In this document: piece after piece, positions 9,645 to 17,993 of the stretch
How the letters are laid out: each line of letters begins with the position of its first letter
Numbering within the stretch: position 1 is the stretch's first letter
NCBI RefSeq assembly: GCF_014075995.1
Contig: NZ_CP055153.1
Coordinates: 2,852,001 to 2,916,000 of the forward strand
Direction: 5' to 3'
Source of the DNA: Adhaeribacter radiodurans
GTDB lineage: Bacteria; Bacteroidota; Bacteroidia; Cytophagales; Hymenobacteraceae
DNA: 64,000 nucleotides
Made by a program: the position numbers and the translations under genes
The notes under the pieces: generated by a model
Seen by the model: only the letters and a program-made list of their open reading frames with translations
The model's database searches: none
What the model was told of the DNA's origin: nothing

Positions 9645-9769
9645 AAAAAAAGCCAGACGTTTTAAGTCTGGCTCTACTTTGTTTACTAAAACTTACTGTC
9701 TTTAGTTTACATTATTATTTAACGCGCTTGTTATCATTTAGGTTACTCTGTTTTAAAAATTTAGTATCC
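9645..9769 (+). repeat. Terminator-containing repeat, copy 1
   Basis: The hairpin and about 95 bp beyond it closely resemble 11697-11820 (for example TTTACTAAAAC, CTTTAG.TTACA, TTAGGTTAC, all in the same order). The similarity extends well past the hairpin, pointing to duplication or a dispersed element. Confidence 0.55.
9651..9673 (+). terminator. Rho-independent terminator after DPP4 gene
   Basis: AGCCAGAC, a 7-nt loop, then GTCTGGCT: a perfect 8-bp stem preceded by an A-run and followed by a T-rich stretch. The A-run side would also serve minus-strand transcription. Confidence 0.8.
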
Positions 9770-9998
9770 ATATTCATGAAAGTCAAAATACTAAACTCCA
9801 ATAAACATTAGCTGCTTATAATAGAATTTTTAATACTCCTATTTTTTAAAGAGCCAATTTGCTGATTTTAGCTTTTAGATTGTTGTTACGCAGGATTCGA
9901 AAATCAGGAAGTAAATCCAATTTCAAATAAAATTTATAAGTAAGTGGACAGCCGCATTAAGATTGTAGAGAGTAGATTAGTGCCATAAAATTCATATT

Positions 9999-10895
9999 TC
10001 ATTTTATTAGCTTCTCTACACTACTGCTTTTTAAATAATCTCTCAGATTAAGTAAGGCCGGGTTAGGGTTTTCTTTGCGGGAGAGCATTAACAACGGAAT
10101 GTTTTCGGCAGCATCTTCCAGAGGAATAAATTTTACTTTTAAATTATAGCCATTTTGTACATGCTGCGGAAGCAAGGAAATGCCAAAACCACTTTCCACT
10201 AGCCGGAGAACGGAATTTAATTGGGAGGCATGATGCAAAATATGCGGCGTAAAACCAGCCCGGGAACATAAAACCACAAAACTATCGAAAATAGTTGGGC
10301 CGCACTCCCGGGTAAAAGTGATAAACTTTTCTTGTTTTAAATCTTTTACTTTAATTTTTTCTTGACCAGCCAGAGCATGGTTTTCGGGCAGTATGGCTAC
10401 AAAAGGTTCGTTCAAGACAAGGTCTTCCTGTAAGTTTTCTACGTGTAGCCAGGTTCGAACAAAAGCAACGTCCAGGGTACCGTTATTTAATTCGTGTACT
10501 AAATTCAGGTTGGGTTGTTCTTCAAAATGTAATTTCAGGTTAGGGTAGTTTTTAGCAAAATCAGCTAATAATGTGGGCAAGGCACTGTGCATTACGGCTC
10601 CTACGTATCCAACTTTTAATGTACCGGTTTGTCCCTGGCCGTGAGTGGCCAGGCGCTTCTTTACCGTTTGCATTTGCAACAACATTTGTTTGGCATCCTG
10701 CCACAGCTCAGATCCGGCTGGGGTTAATTTTACGCTGCGTTTTGTGCGTTCAAAAAGTGCTACTCCCAAATCATTTTCTATTTGCTGAATCATGCGGGTA
10801 AGGGGCGGCTGCGAAATATGCAGACGCTCGGCGGCCCGGCCAAAATGCAGTTCTTCCGCTAAAACCAGAAAATAATTTAAGTGCCGCAGGTCCAT
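9999..10895 (-). CDS. LysR family transcriptional regulator
   Basis: 298 residues. An N-terminal winged HTH (about 1-60: LNYFLVLAEELHFGRAAERL, ISQPPLTRMIQQIENDLGVALFERT) is followed by a periplasmic-binding-fold effector domain (about 90-295). The length is typical. It is divergent from the SnoaL-like gene at 10989 with a 93-bp intergenic region that holds overlapping promoters for both, the classical arrangement for a LysR regulator controlling its neighbour and itself. The effector is unknown; the nearby aldo/keto reductases are other possible targets. Confidence 0.92.
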   Translation of the reverse strand: MDLRHLNYFLVLAEELHFGRAAERLHISQPPLTRMIQQIENDLGVALFERTKRSVKLTPAGSELWQDAKQMLLQMQTVKKRLATHGQGQTGTLKVGYVGAVMHSALPTLLADFAKNYPNLKLHFEEQPNLNLVHELNNGTLDVAFVRTWLHVENLQEDLVLNEPFVAILPENHALAGQEKIKVKDLKQEKFITFTRECGPTIFDSFVVLCSRAGFTPHILHHASQLNSVLRLVESGFGISLLPQHVQNGYNLKVKFIPLEDAAENIPLLMLSRKENPNPALLNLRDYLKSSSVEKLIK

Positions 10896-10925
10896 GTGTT
10901 ATACCTTTTTGGTATTAGTTCTTGA

Positions 10926-10956
10926 CAAAAATAGTATTTCCGGTATTAAAGCCAAA
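10926..10956 (-). promoter_or_regulatory. Bacteroidota promoter for the LysR gene
   Basis: On the minus strand TTTG (10956-10953), a 19-nt spacer and TATTTTTG (10933-10926) match the TTTG-N19/21-TAnnTTTG consensus exactly. It lies 31 bp upstream of the LysR start. Confidence 0.7.
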
Positions 10957-10968
10957 CAATTTACTTTG
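10937..10968 (+). promoter_or_regulatory. Probable promoter for the SnoaL-like gene
   Basis: TTTC, a 20-nt spacer and TTACTTTG, each box with one mismatch to the Bacteroidota consensus. It overlaps the divergent LysR promoter, so one bound regulator could affect both. Confidence 0.4.
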
Positions 10969-10988
10969 TATGCAAATCTATCAGAACT

Positions 10989-11597
10989 ATGAAAAATTTA
11001 CTTTTTTCCTTGGTAGTAATCAGTTGGTTACATCCAATAGATTCACAAGGTAACAAACTCCACCCCAGTGAATCTATTTGCAAAAGCAATGCTATTTATA
11101 AAAGCAAAATAGATTCTATTTACCTAAACTCATTCGAAACTTTAACTAAACAGAAGTATATGATTTTAGATGTAACCAGCAACAAGGAAATTGTAAAAGC
11201 TTTTCTAACAGAAGTGCGCTCAGGCAAGACGCCGGATAATGCCAATCTTTACCTGGCAGAAACGGTACTGGCGCACCAGGTAAATGCCGAGAATGAAACC
11301 ACGGTTAAACGTACCCCCGAAAATTACGCGGATCACGTGCGCGAGTTTTTAACCCAATACGGTGATTACTCTTTCCAAATTACAGAATTATTAGCCGAAG
11401 GAGATAAAGTATATGCCCGCTGGAAACAAACCGGCCACCATCTTACCAACCTGGATGGTTATGCCCCCACTGGCAAACCTTTAATTGAAATTGCGAGTGC
11501 GGTTTACCGGGTACAAAATGGAAAAATAGTAGAATACTGGATTCAAATTGATCGGTTTGGCTTTGAACAACAGCTAAAACAGCATGCAGGCAAATGA
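10989..11597 (+). CDS. NTF2/SnoaL-like protein with signal peptide
   Basis: 202 residues. An N-terminal hydrophobic stretch (residues 1-19) suggests export. From about residue 65 the protein matches SnoaL-like/NTF2-fold proteins: KEIVKAFLTEVRSG, ADHVREFLTQYGDYSFQ, GDKVYARWKQTGHH, the family's usual order of helix, then cone-shaped beta-sheet, ending FEQQL. Family members include polyketide cyclases and many uncharacterised small-ligand binding proteins. It is divergent from the LysR regulator and followed by a terminator at 11703. The ligand or reaction is unknown. Confidence 0.8.
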   Translation: MKNLLFSLVVISWLHPIDSQGNKLHPSESICKSNAIYKSKIDSIYLNSFETLTKQKYMILDVTSNKEIVKAFLTEVRSGKTPDNANLYLAETVLAHQVNAENETTVKRTPENYADHVREFLTQYGDYSFQITELLAEGDKVYARWKQTGHHLTNLDGYAPTGKPLIEIASAVYRVQNGKIVEYWIQIDRFGFEQQLKQHAGK

Positions 11598-11696
11598 AAC
11601 TGTACCTACGTTCATCCGCTAAGCTAATTAGATATTAAACTCAACCATTTAAAAGAATAAGTAAAATTTAGTATAAGAATTTCGAAAGTAGAAGAC

Positions 11697-11820
11697 AAAA
11701 AAAGCCAAACGTTTCAAGTCTGGCTTTTCTTTATTTACTAAAACATACTTGCTTTAGCTTACACTATTTAATAACGGTATTTCAGTTCTTAGGTTACACT
11801 TTCTTGAAAAAGAATTTAAG
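11697..11820 (+). repeat. Terminator-containing repeat, copy 2
   Basis: The second copy of the element at 9645-9769. The hairpin, the TTTACTAAAAC segment and the TTAGGTTAC segment occur in the same order and spacing. Confidence 0.55.
11703..11725 (+). terminator. Rho-independent terminator after SnoaL-like gene
   Basis: AGCCAAAC, a 7-nt loop, then GTCTGGCT (one G:T-type mismatch in the stem) followed by TTTTCTTT. It sits between the convergent SnoaL-like gene and the aldo/keto reductase and may work in both directions. Confidence 0.75.
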
Positions 11821-11839
11821 TTTTTTTCAAGTTTATTTA

Positions 11840-12820
11840 TTACGAAAAGCCAAGTACCGGATGTGGTTGGTAAGGCTCTTCTAACCGCTTAATTTCCGCC
11901 GGAGTAAGTTTAACTGATAAGGCTCCCACAGCGTCTTCCAGGTGACCAGGTTTACTCGCGCCAATAATGGGGGCAGTTACTATAGGCTTGGATAACAGCC
12001 AGGCTAAAGCCACTTGCGCGTTCGGAATACCATGTTCCTGGGCAATATCGTTCACTAAATTCGAAATATGAAAATCATCATCGCGGGTGTAAATAGATTT
12101 GCCAAAAGCATCGGTACGGGCCCGTTCGGTTTCATTACCGCCTTTGGTGCGTTTTCCAGTAAGTAAGCCTCGTGCCAATGGCGACCAAGGAATAACGGCT
12201 ATTTTCTGATCTTGACAAAGAGGCAGCATTTCGCGTTCTTCTTCGCGGTAAACCAGATTGTACTGGGGCTGCATGGATACAAAACGCGTCCAGTTGTGTA
12301 AGTCGGCGGTGTAAAGCGCCTGGGCAAATTGCCAGGCAAACATCGAAGAAGCGCCAATGTACCGGGCTTTTCCTGCTTTAACCACATCGTGCAAAGCTTC
12401 TAAGGTTTCTTCTAAAGGCACCTCATAATCCCACCGGTGAATTTGATACAAATCTACGTAGTCGGTTCCTAAACGCCGCAGGCTCGCATCAATGGCGCTC
12501 ATAATGTGTTTCCGCGATAAGCCTTTGTCATTTGGTCCGGGACCCATGGGCCCATGTACTTTAGTAGCTATTACTACGTCCTCCCGTTTAGCAAAATCCT
12601 TTAAAGCACGCCCAACTACTTCTTCGCTGGCTCCGTTGGTGTAAATATCAGCGGTATCAAAAAAATTAATTCCGAGCTCTAGTGCCTTTTGTATAAATGG
12701 CCGGCTTTGTTCTTCGTTTAAGGCCCAGGGCCAACGCTCAGTTGGGATACCGTAGGTCATACAACCCAGGCAAATTTTAGACACCTTCATGCCGGTGTTA
12801 CCTAAGCGGATATATTCCAT
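11840..12820 (-). CDS. Aldo/keto reductase
   Basis: 326 residues, full-length TIM-barrel NAD(P)H-dependent oxidoreductase. The catalytic tetrad is visible: Asp55 and Tyr60 (FFDTADIY), Lys87 (VIATKVHG) and His128 (LYQIHRW). The C-terminal cofactor-binding region (APIIGASKPGHLEDAVGAL) is intact. It resembles the broad-specificity YajO/YghZ-like class. It lies 49 bp downstream of a second aldo/keto reductase on the same strand, probably in one transcript. The physiological carbonyl substrate cannot be inferred from the sequence. Confidence 0.92.
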   Translation of the reverse strand: MEYIRLGNTGMKVSKICLGCMTYGIPTERWPWALNEEQSRPFIQKALELGINFFDTADIYTNGASEEVVGRALKDFAKREDVVIATKVHGPMGPGPNDKGLSRKHIMSAIDASLRRLGTDYVDLYQIHRWDYEVPLEETLEALHDVVKAGKARYIGASSMFAWQFAQALYTADLHNWTRFVSMQPQYNLVYREEEREMLPLCQDQKIAVIPWSPLARGLLTGKRTKGGNETERARTDAFGKSIYTRDDDFHISNLVNDIAQEHGIPNAQVALAWLLSKPIVTAPIIGASKPGHLEDAVGALSVKLTPAEIKRLEEPYQPHPVLGFS

Positions 12821-12869
12821 CTTTCGTGTTTCAGTAATTTTATTTATTTCAATTTAGTAAAACTTATAC

Positions 12870-13748
12870 TTAGCCCGAGATTTCGGCGGTATTTAGCTGG
12901 TCTAATACCTTTATATCTTCCGGCGAAAGCTTTATTGAGGCTGCCTGAAAATTTTCTTCGAGGTGTTTAACTTTAGAAGTTCCGGGTATAAGTAAAATAT
13001 TGGGAGCATGGTACAAGAGCCAGCTTAAGGCAATTTGTTGTTTAGAAGCGCCATGCTTTTGCCCGATTGTGTCTAGTTTAGCCAATGCTTTAGAATTGCC
13101 GCCGGCAAGTGGGTACCAGGGAATAAATGCCATGTTTTGCTGACGGCAATATTCCAGTTCTTCTTCCCATTTGCGGTTATCCACGCTGTACATATTCTGC
13201 ACCGATACCACCTTAACGTATTCCTGGGCTTTTTTAATTTGATCAACGGTTACTTCCGAAAGACCTATGTGTTTAACCAAGCCTTCTTCCTGTACTTGCT
13301 GCAAAAACTCTAAGGATGTTTCGTAAGGTACTTCGGGGTCAACGCGGTGTAATTGATACAAATCAATTTGGTCTAGTTTTAATCGTTGTAAGCTTCCTTC
13401 CAGCGCTTCACGCAAATGGTCGGGGTGCGCGTTAATAGGCCATTGGTTTGGACCTGTACGCAATAAGCCGCCTTTCGTCGCAATTACTAAACCTGCTGGA
13501 TAAGGATGTAAAGCTTCGGCAATTAACTCTTCGGATACGTGCGGCCCATAGCTATCGGCAGTATCGCTAAAATTAATTCCCAATTCAACAGTTCTTTGTA
13601 ATACCCGAATGGCTTCTTCTTTATCCTGAGGTGGTCCCCAGATACCTTCTCCGGTAATACGCATAGCACCATACCCCATACGGTTAACAGTTAAATCACT
13701 ACCAATCGTAAAATCGGCAGAAAAGGCGGATGTTGTTTCGCTAGCCAT
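12870..13748 (-). CDS. Aldo/keto reductase, YdbC-like
   Basis: 292 residues. Asp62 and Tyr67 (FSDTADSYG), Lys92 (VIATKGG) and His134 (LYQLHRVD) form the AKR tetrad; IPGTSKVKHLEENF near the C-terminus binds the cofactor phosphate. It starts AMRITGEGIWGPP like the E. coli YdbC (pyridoxal reductase-like) group, a shorter class than its neighbour. It is the first gene of a likely two-gene operon with the reductase at 11840. Pyridoxal or another aldehyde is a possible substrate, by family only. Confidence 0.9.
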   Translation of the reverse strand: MASETTSAFSADFTIGSDLTVNRMGYGAMRITGEGIWGPPQDKEEAIRVLQRTVELGINFSDTADSYGPHVSEELIAEALHPYPAGLVIATKGGLLRTGPNQWPINAHPDHLREALEGSLQRLKLDQIDLYQLHRVDPEVPYETSLEFLQQVQEEGLVKHIGLSEVTVDQIKKAQEYVKVVSVQNMYSVDNRKWEEELEYCRQQNMAFIPWYPLAGGNSKALAKLDTIGQKHGASKQQIALSWLLYHAPNILLIPGTSKVKHLEENFQAASIKLSPEDIKVLDQLNTAEISG

Positions 13749-14543
13749 ATTTTTTTACTTTTTAAGTTAAATTTAAAATGAACTTCGTTTTACGTACACC
13801 ATAAGGAGGTGTTGATGCAAAAAAAATTCTTCTCGTTTACAGTCCAGAAGCAGATTTGTTTTAAGGTTATTAAAATGGATGTATGAATTTTTCTTTCTGA
13901 AACCTGACACAAGCCTATTCCTTTATTTGCAGTATAATTTAGAGCAGCATTCTTAATTTATATTTAAACAGGTGTGAGCATTGTAGTTTCAACTTAAACC
14001 AAATAGTAAAAAGAACCTTCGATTGTTCAAACCCGGCAGGTTTTGAAAACAGGATTGTCGGAAATAGAAGTTTAAAACAGTTTTTTCTACTTATTCCCCT
14101 TCTTCTGGCAGGATTTAGCCAATTTAGAATGCCTGTAGTAGTATTTTCTATAAGATTATAGTAGGTAATCTCCCTTTTTACCAACCAACCTCCTTCTTTT
14201 CTGCCGGTTAGTTACTTTCAGGATGACTAAAATGGAAGAAGTAGTTATCATCAAACTATTGTTCCGGCATGTTTTCGACATTCCCGTTTTTAATACCTAC
14301 CGGGTTGGCTTCTTTTTAATATACTCTTATTATAATTAGTAAATACTACCTGGTATTAATTCCTACTATGAAAGATACGGGAGCGGCTTAGGTTCAATGA
14401 AATGTAAGAGAAGGTTTGTGTTGGTGGTTATCCTGGGTGTTTGTAGAGCTAAAATCAGGATAAAACCAAAAATTTTATCACCGATTTTAGTAAAAGTAAT
14501 TAGATAAGATAATAAAAAAGTAAAATATAAAGGCAGAGTGAAG
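13749..14543. other. Intergenic region, ~800 bp
   Basis: AT-rich. It holds a 24-codon reading frame with a strong ribosome-binding site (13815-13886) and a short CAGGATGACT..AATGGA motif at 14217-14240 that recurs inside the element at 48.3 kb. An 81-codon minus-strand ORF at 13939-14184 shows no protein-like pattern and is not called. Confidence 0.5.
13815..13886 (+). CDS. Possible 23-residue peptide
   Basis: ATG at 13815 is preceded by AAGGAGG with 5-nt spacing, a strong Shine-Dalgarno sequence, uncommon in this window. The frame encodes a short basic peptide beginning MQKKFFSFTVQKQ and stops at TGA 13886. There is no homology support. Confidence 0.2.
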   Translation: MQKKFFSFTVQKQICFKVIKMDV

Positions 14544-14948
14544 CTAGCTGAGCAGCCAAGCCTCTGCTTCTGCATCTGTTTCAAAGACTTCAATTTGCAA
14601 GTAAGGCTGCGCTAGCCGGAAAAACTTTTCGAAGGACCTTTGGCCATAAACCCCGGGTGCCAGAACGTGCGCGAAGTGAATAACTCCCAAGGCGTTTGCT
14701 TCCATTACCCACTTGTTCCCCAGATATAATGCACCTTCGTCCCAGGGACCAATTAATTCTTTGTTGCTATTTAAAATAGCCATGCATGGTTCTTTACGCA
14801 ACATAGATAAAACCAAATTGGCCCCTAGCATAATAGCCTCCAAGGATTGAATGCCAATCCAGTTGGCGAAAATGTACGAATTAGCGCCTTTTCTTTGTGC
14901 CTCAAAAAACAAGTCGCCGTTTACTTTTTTTAATTCATTTCTCTCCAT
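14544..14948 (-). CDS. Small STAS/SEC14-like domain protein
   Basis: 134 residues, no signal peptide or membrane segment. The pattern (IFANWIGIQSLEAIMLGANL, then a central NSNKELIGPWDEGA, then a final FETDAEAEAWL) resembles the ~130-residue SpoIIAA/STAS-fold proteins common in Cytophagales, whose function is not known. It lies 61 bp downstream of the RsbQ-like hydrolase on the same strand, so probably in one operon. A similar protein with the same F-D-x-A-x-x-WL ending is encoded at 17586. Confidence 0.6.
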   Translation of the reverse strand: MERNELKKVNGDLFFEAQRKGANSYIFANWIGIQSLEAIMLGANLVLSMLRKEPCMAILNSNKELIGPWDEGALYLGNKWVMEANALGVIHFAHVLAPGVYGQRSFEKFFRLAQPYLQIEVFETDAEAEAWLLS

Positions 14949-15009
14949 TAAAGCTTAATAATTCTGTCGATCTTGTTTTCATGCGTTGGTTCACGATCAA
15001 TAGTTTAAT

Positions 15010-15822
15010 TCAATAAAGCACTTTTTCGGTGGATAAAAAATTTTTAATAGCCTCTATAGTTTCTTCTGGAGCACTTAAGTTAGGGCAATGCCCGGTGGCA
15101 TTTAGTATTACTAAATTACTATTGGCTATACTTTGTTTCATATAGTTTCCTACTTCTAAGGGCGCAATTACATCATTCTGACACTGCAGAATTAAAGATG
15201 GAACCTGAAGTTTTTTTAAATCGGCCCGGTTATCAGAAAGAAAAGTAAGCCTGGCAAAATTCCGGGCTATTTCTTCGTTACTCCGGCAGAAACTGGCTGC
15301 CAGTTCTTCGCTCCATTCGGGCTTCTCGGCATTTCCCATTATAACCGGGGCCATTGCCACCGACCAGGCTAAATAGTCACTATCCAACGATTCCAGTAAA
15401 TTGTTAATGTCCTCCTGAGCAAATCCACCGGAATAATCGGTATCATTAATGTAGCGCGGCGATGGAGCAATCAAGATTAATTTCTGAAAAAGATGCGGGG
15501 CAGTAATAGCCGCTAGTACTCCAACTATGGCACTTACGGAATGTCCTACAAAAATTATATCTTTTATATTTAACGCATTTGCTACTTCTAAAATATCATC
15601 GGCGTAAGCTTGCAAAGAATCGTACTTCTGAGCGGTATATGCCGAAACATCGGATTTTCCGAACCCCATTTGATCCAGAAGAATAATTTTATAATTCTCT
15701 TCAAATGCAGGTGTAACAAAACGCCACATATTTTGGTCGCAACCATAGCCATGGGCAAATAGAATGGGAGTTTCACCTTTCCCTTTAGCGGTTACATTAT
15801 TTCTTTTGAGCACATCTTCCAT
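15010..15822 (-). CDS. RsbQ-like alpha/beta hydrolase
   Basis: 270 residues, closely patterned on Bacillus RsbQ and the plant KAI2/D14 relatives: HGYGCDQNMW near the N-terminus, nucleophile elbow GHSVSA with Ser95, Asp217 in CQNDVIAP and His245 in TGHCPNLS. The elbow reads GxSxS where RsbQ has GxSxG. RsbQ works with the PAS-phosphatase RsbP to signal energy stress to SigB; no RsbP or sigma factor is in view. Here the same-strand neighbour is a STAS-like protein. The ligand is unknown. Cytoplasmic. Confidence 0.88.
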   Translation of the reverse strand: MEDVLKRNNVTAKGKGETPILFAHGYGCDQNMWRFVTPAFEENYKIILLDQMGFGKSDVSAYTAQKYDSLQAYADDILEVANALNIKDIIFVGHSVSAIVGVLAAITAPHLFQKLILIAPSPRYINDTDYSGGFAQEDINNLLESLDSDYLAWSVAMAPVIMGNAEKPEWSEELAASFCRSNEEIARNFARLTFLSDNRADLKKLQVPSLILQCQNDVIAPLEVGNYMKQSIANSNLVILNATGHCPNLSAPEETIEAIKNFLSTEKVLY

Positions 15823-16640
15823 AATATAAAAACTTGGTTAAAAAAGAGAGATGTTAAGCGAATTGAAAAAGCTAAGATAAAAATTTAGTAATTTTTATCC
15901 ATTTAGTCTAAAGCTGCTTGCAAAACAAGTTCAAGTATAAAACTTAGACAGTAAAGGAGTAATAATGAATTATAACTTTAATGTATATTCTTTATTTGTT
16001 TCAATAAAAACTAGTTTAAATAATAAAACACTTAATATACTTACTTACGAGATTTTACTAGAAAAGTCCTTCTAAAACGTAACAATATGGTAAATTTAAG
16101 TATTTAAGAGTTCATGTAACTGAAATAGATTTTATTATATACTAACGCAGTTGCTTTTATATTATTTGGGTTTATTCCTTAGTTGCGGTAATTCAAACAA
16201 CTAAACCAAATCCTGTTTACAAAAAATTAATCTGCAGCCACTCATTGCTCCAATGGAGCCGGCGCTGGCACCCTGAACTTAATAAGGAATTTAACAATGC
16301 TTACCTCGAAGATGCAAACGAATAATTAGTAGCTGGCTGTACCCTAGCCTATAAAAGTTATCATCCGGATTGGTCAAGCTTATTTAACGATGTAACTTTT
16401 CAGGCAAGTTGGGTTTTGCTGCGATATGATTGTAATTAGATAATCAACAATTACCTTTCTTTAGAATTAAAGCAATAGTTATAGTCTAAAAAATAAGGTT
16501 GGTAAGGAGTAGTTCTGCTAATCAGGTTATAAGCAGAATTACTAAATTTTCTATTTTAGGATGGGGTACCCAAGTAAAATTTATAGGCTTGTCTGAAGGA
16601 TAAAAATAATTTGTACAGAATAAAACTAGGTAGTGATGAA
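15823..16640. other. Intergenic region with a possible coding relic
   Basis: About 820 AT-rich bases. The only protein-like pattern is a plus-strand stretch at 16235-16437; otherwise nothing is recognised. Confidence 0.5.
16235..16437 (+). pseudogene. Possible degenerate coding relic
   Basis: One plus-strand frame reads SLLQWSRRWHPELNKEFNNA, then an in-frame stop, then LAYKSYHPDWSSLFNDVTF. The composition is protein-like, unlike the surrounding AT-rich sequence, but there is no start and no recognised family. Confidence 0.25.
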
Positions 16641-17261
16641 TTAAGCTAAAGATTTGGTAGCAATTCCGATGTAAAAATAACTGGCCACTTTAGGTACTCC
16701 TGCATATTCTTTCCGGAGTTTACTAAACTGAAAGCCGGCCCCGGCAATAAGCGCTTCTATATTCCGGTCGAGATGACAACCATCCGCAATAACTTTTTGA
16801 ACGGGCGTGAGCCGGTGTTGCCATTTTTGTACCTGCGGTTCGTTACTTAGGCCATGCTCTACAAATAAAAACTGGCCTTCCGGTTTAAGCACCCGGTAAA
16901 TTTCTATTAAAGCTTTGCTCACTTCCACAATGCTACAAAGAGTCCAGGCGCTTACTATTGTATCAAAAGTAGCATCCGGAAAAGGCAGTTGCTCCGCATT
17001 TATGGTATGATAGTTAACCTGAATAGAAGATTGAGCAATGTTTTTCTGAGCTAAATTTTTCATACCATCGTTCACCTCCACAATATTAATTTCTTTAATA
17101 TTGGCCGGGTAAAAAGGCAAATTTAAACCAGATCCAAATCCAATTTCCAGTATTTTCCCATAAGCATGGTTTAGTAATTCTGCCCGGTAAGGAGGAATAG
17201 CCTTAATAGACATAAATTTATTCATTAACCACGGTGAAACATATTTCGAAAATATACCCAT
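16641..17261 (-). CDS. Class I SAM-dependent methyltransferase
   Basis: 206 residues. SAM motif I is ILEIGFGSG (Gly41, Gly43, Gly45), the acidic end of beta-2 is NIVEVND, motif II is FDTIVSAWTLC, and the post-core FLFVEHGLSNE follows; this is the Methyltransf_11 order. LTPVQKVIADGCHLDRNIEA resembles UbiE/phospholipid-type methyltransferases acting on lipophilic substrates. It is monocistronic, with more than 300 bp on each side. The substrate is unassigned. Confidence 0.88.
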   Translation of the reverse strand: MGIFSKYVSPWLMNKFMSIKAIPPYRAELLNHAYGKILEIGFGSGLNLPFYPANIKEINIVEVNDGMKNLAQKNIAQSSIQVNYHTINAEQLPFPDATFDTIVSAWTLCSIVEVSKALIEIYRVLKPEGQFLFVEHGLSNEPQVQKWQHRLTPVQKVIADGCHLDRNIEALIAGAGFQFSKLRKEYAGVPKVASYFYIGIATKSLA

Positions 17262-17585
17262 CTTATTTAAATTATATTTTTAGAATTCTGTATAAAGCTA
17301 ATTTTTTAGATAGTTCAAATTTAAAATCGTTAAAGCTTAATAGAAAAAGCTTTTTTCCGGTTGATGGGACAATTTTAACGAGGAATATTTGCAATATAAA
17401 TTCTATTTAAAGAAAGTTTAGCTTTATCTTCCTAGTCCTATATCTTACTCTTTATAATCTTAATTTCGTGGCAATATTTTATAAAAAGAGGAGCTTAAGT
17501 ATTTAAACAGAATATGAAATTAGATGGTGGTAAAAAATTATTATCTGGATTTGTAGAATAGAATAACAAGGTTAAGAACCTATTT
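17262..17585. other. Intergenic, nothing firm
   Basis: About 320 AT-rich bases between two minus-strand genes. There is a small AAGCTT-based inverted repeat near 17332-17357 with a T-run on the plus strand, but no plus-strand gene ends here, so it is not called a terminator. Confidence 0.4.
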
Positions 17586-17993
17586 TTAAGACTTACTTTT
17601 AAACTGTTCGAGCCAGTCCAAAGCGCTTGCACGATCCGTAAACAAGCGGGTAGGGTTTTTCGGTTTATTAACCATAATATAAAAATTAGCCATCATTTTC
17701 AGCATGGGCGAGTTTACTACCATGCCACTGGCTACAACTAATTCGTTGCCCTCGTTGGCCATATAGTCGCGGGCTTCTTTAGTAGTTTCTTTTACTTCCG
17801 TAATATCAAATAAGCAGGGGTAGGCGGTGTTTTTAAAAAAAATAATCCGGTCTTGTACAGCAGTTTTTGCTATAAGTAGGTCCAAAACATTCAGCTTTTT
17901 GTAGTAGGCCTGGAAAATACCGTTTTGTAAAATCATGGTCACATAAGTTGTATCTTTCTTCCTTACTCCGCTATCTCCTTCAAATGGTTCCAT
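17586..17993 (-). CDS. Small STAS/SEC14-like protein (DUF7793-like)
   Basis: 135 residues, soluble. Regular beta/alpha alternation (VTMILQNGIFQAYYKKL; CLFDITEVKETTKEARDYMA; PTRLFTDRASALDWLEQF) fits the uncharacterised Bacteroidota STAS-fold family often labelled DUF7793. It has the same size and the same F-D-x-A-x-x-WL C-terminal motif as the protein at 14544, so the two may be distant paralogues flanking the RsbQ-like and methyltransferase genes. It is isolated, with long gaps on both sides. No function is known. Confidence 0.6.
   Translation of the reverse strand: MEPFEGDSGVRKKDTTYVTMILQNGIFQAYYKKLNVLDLLIAKTAVQDRIIFFKNTAYPCLFDITEVKETTKEARDYMANEGNELVVASGMVVNSPMLKMMANFYIMVNKPKNPTRLFTDRASALDWLEQFKSKS

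Noticed and set aside
13939..14184. 81-codon minus-strand ORF
   Set aside because: No protein-like pattern, AT-driven composition (many Leu, Phe, Lys, Asn), no ribosome-binding site and no operon context.
17332..17357. AAGCTT-based hairpin with a T-run
   Set aside because: The T-run is on the plus strand, where no gene ends; probably chance in AT-rich DNA.
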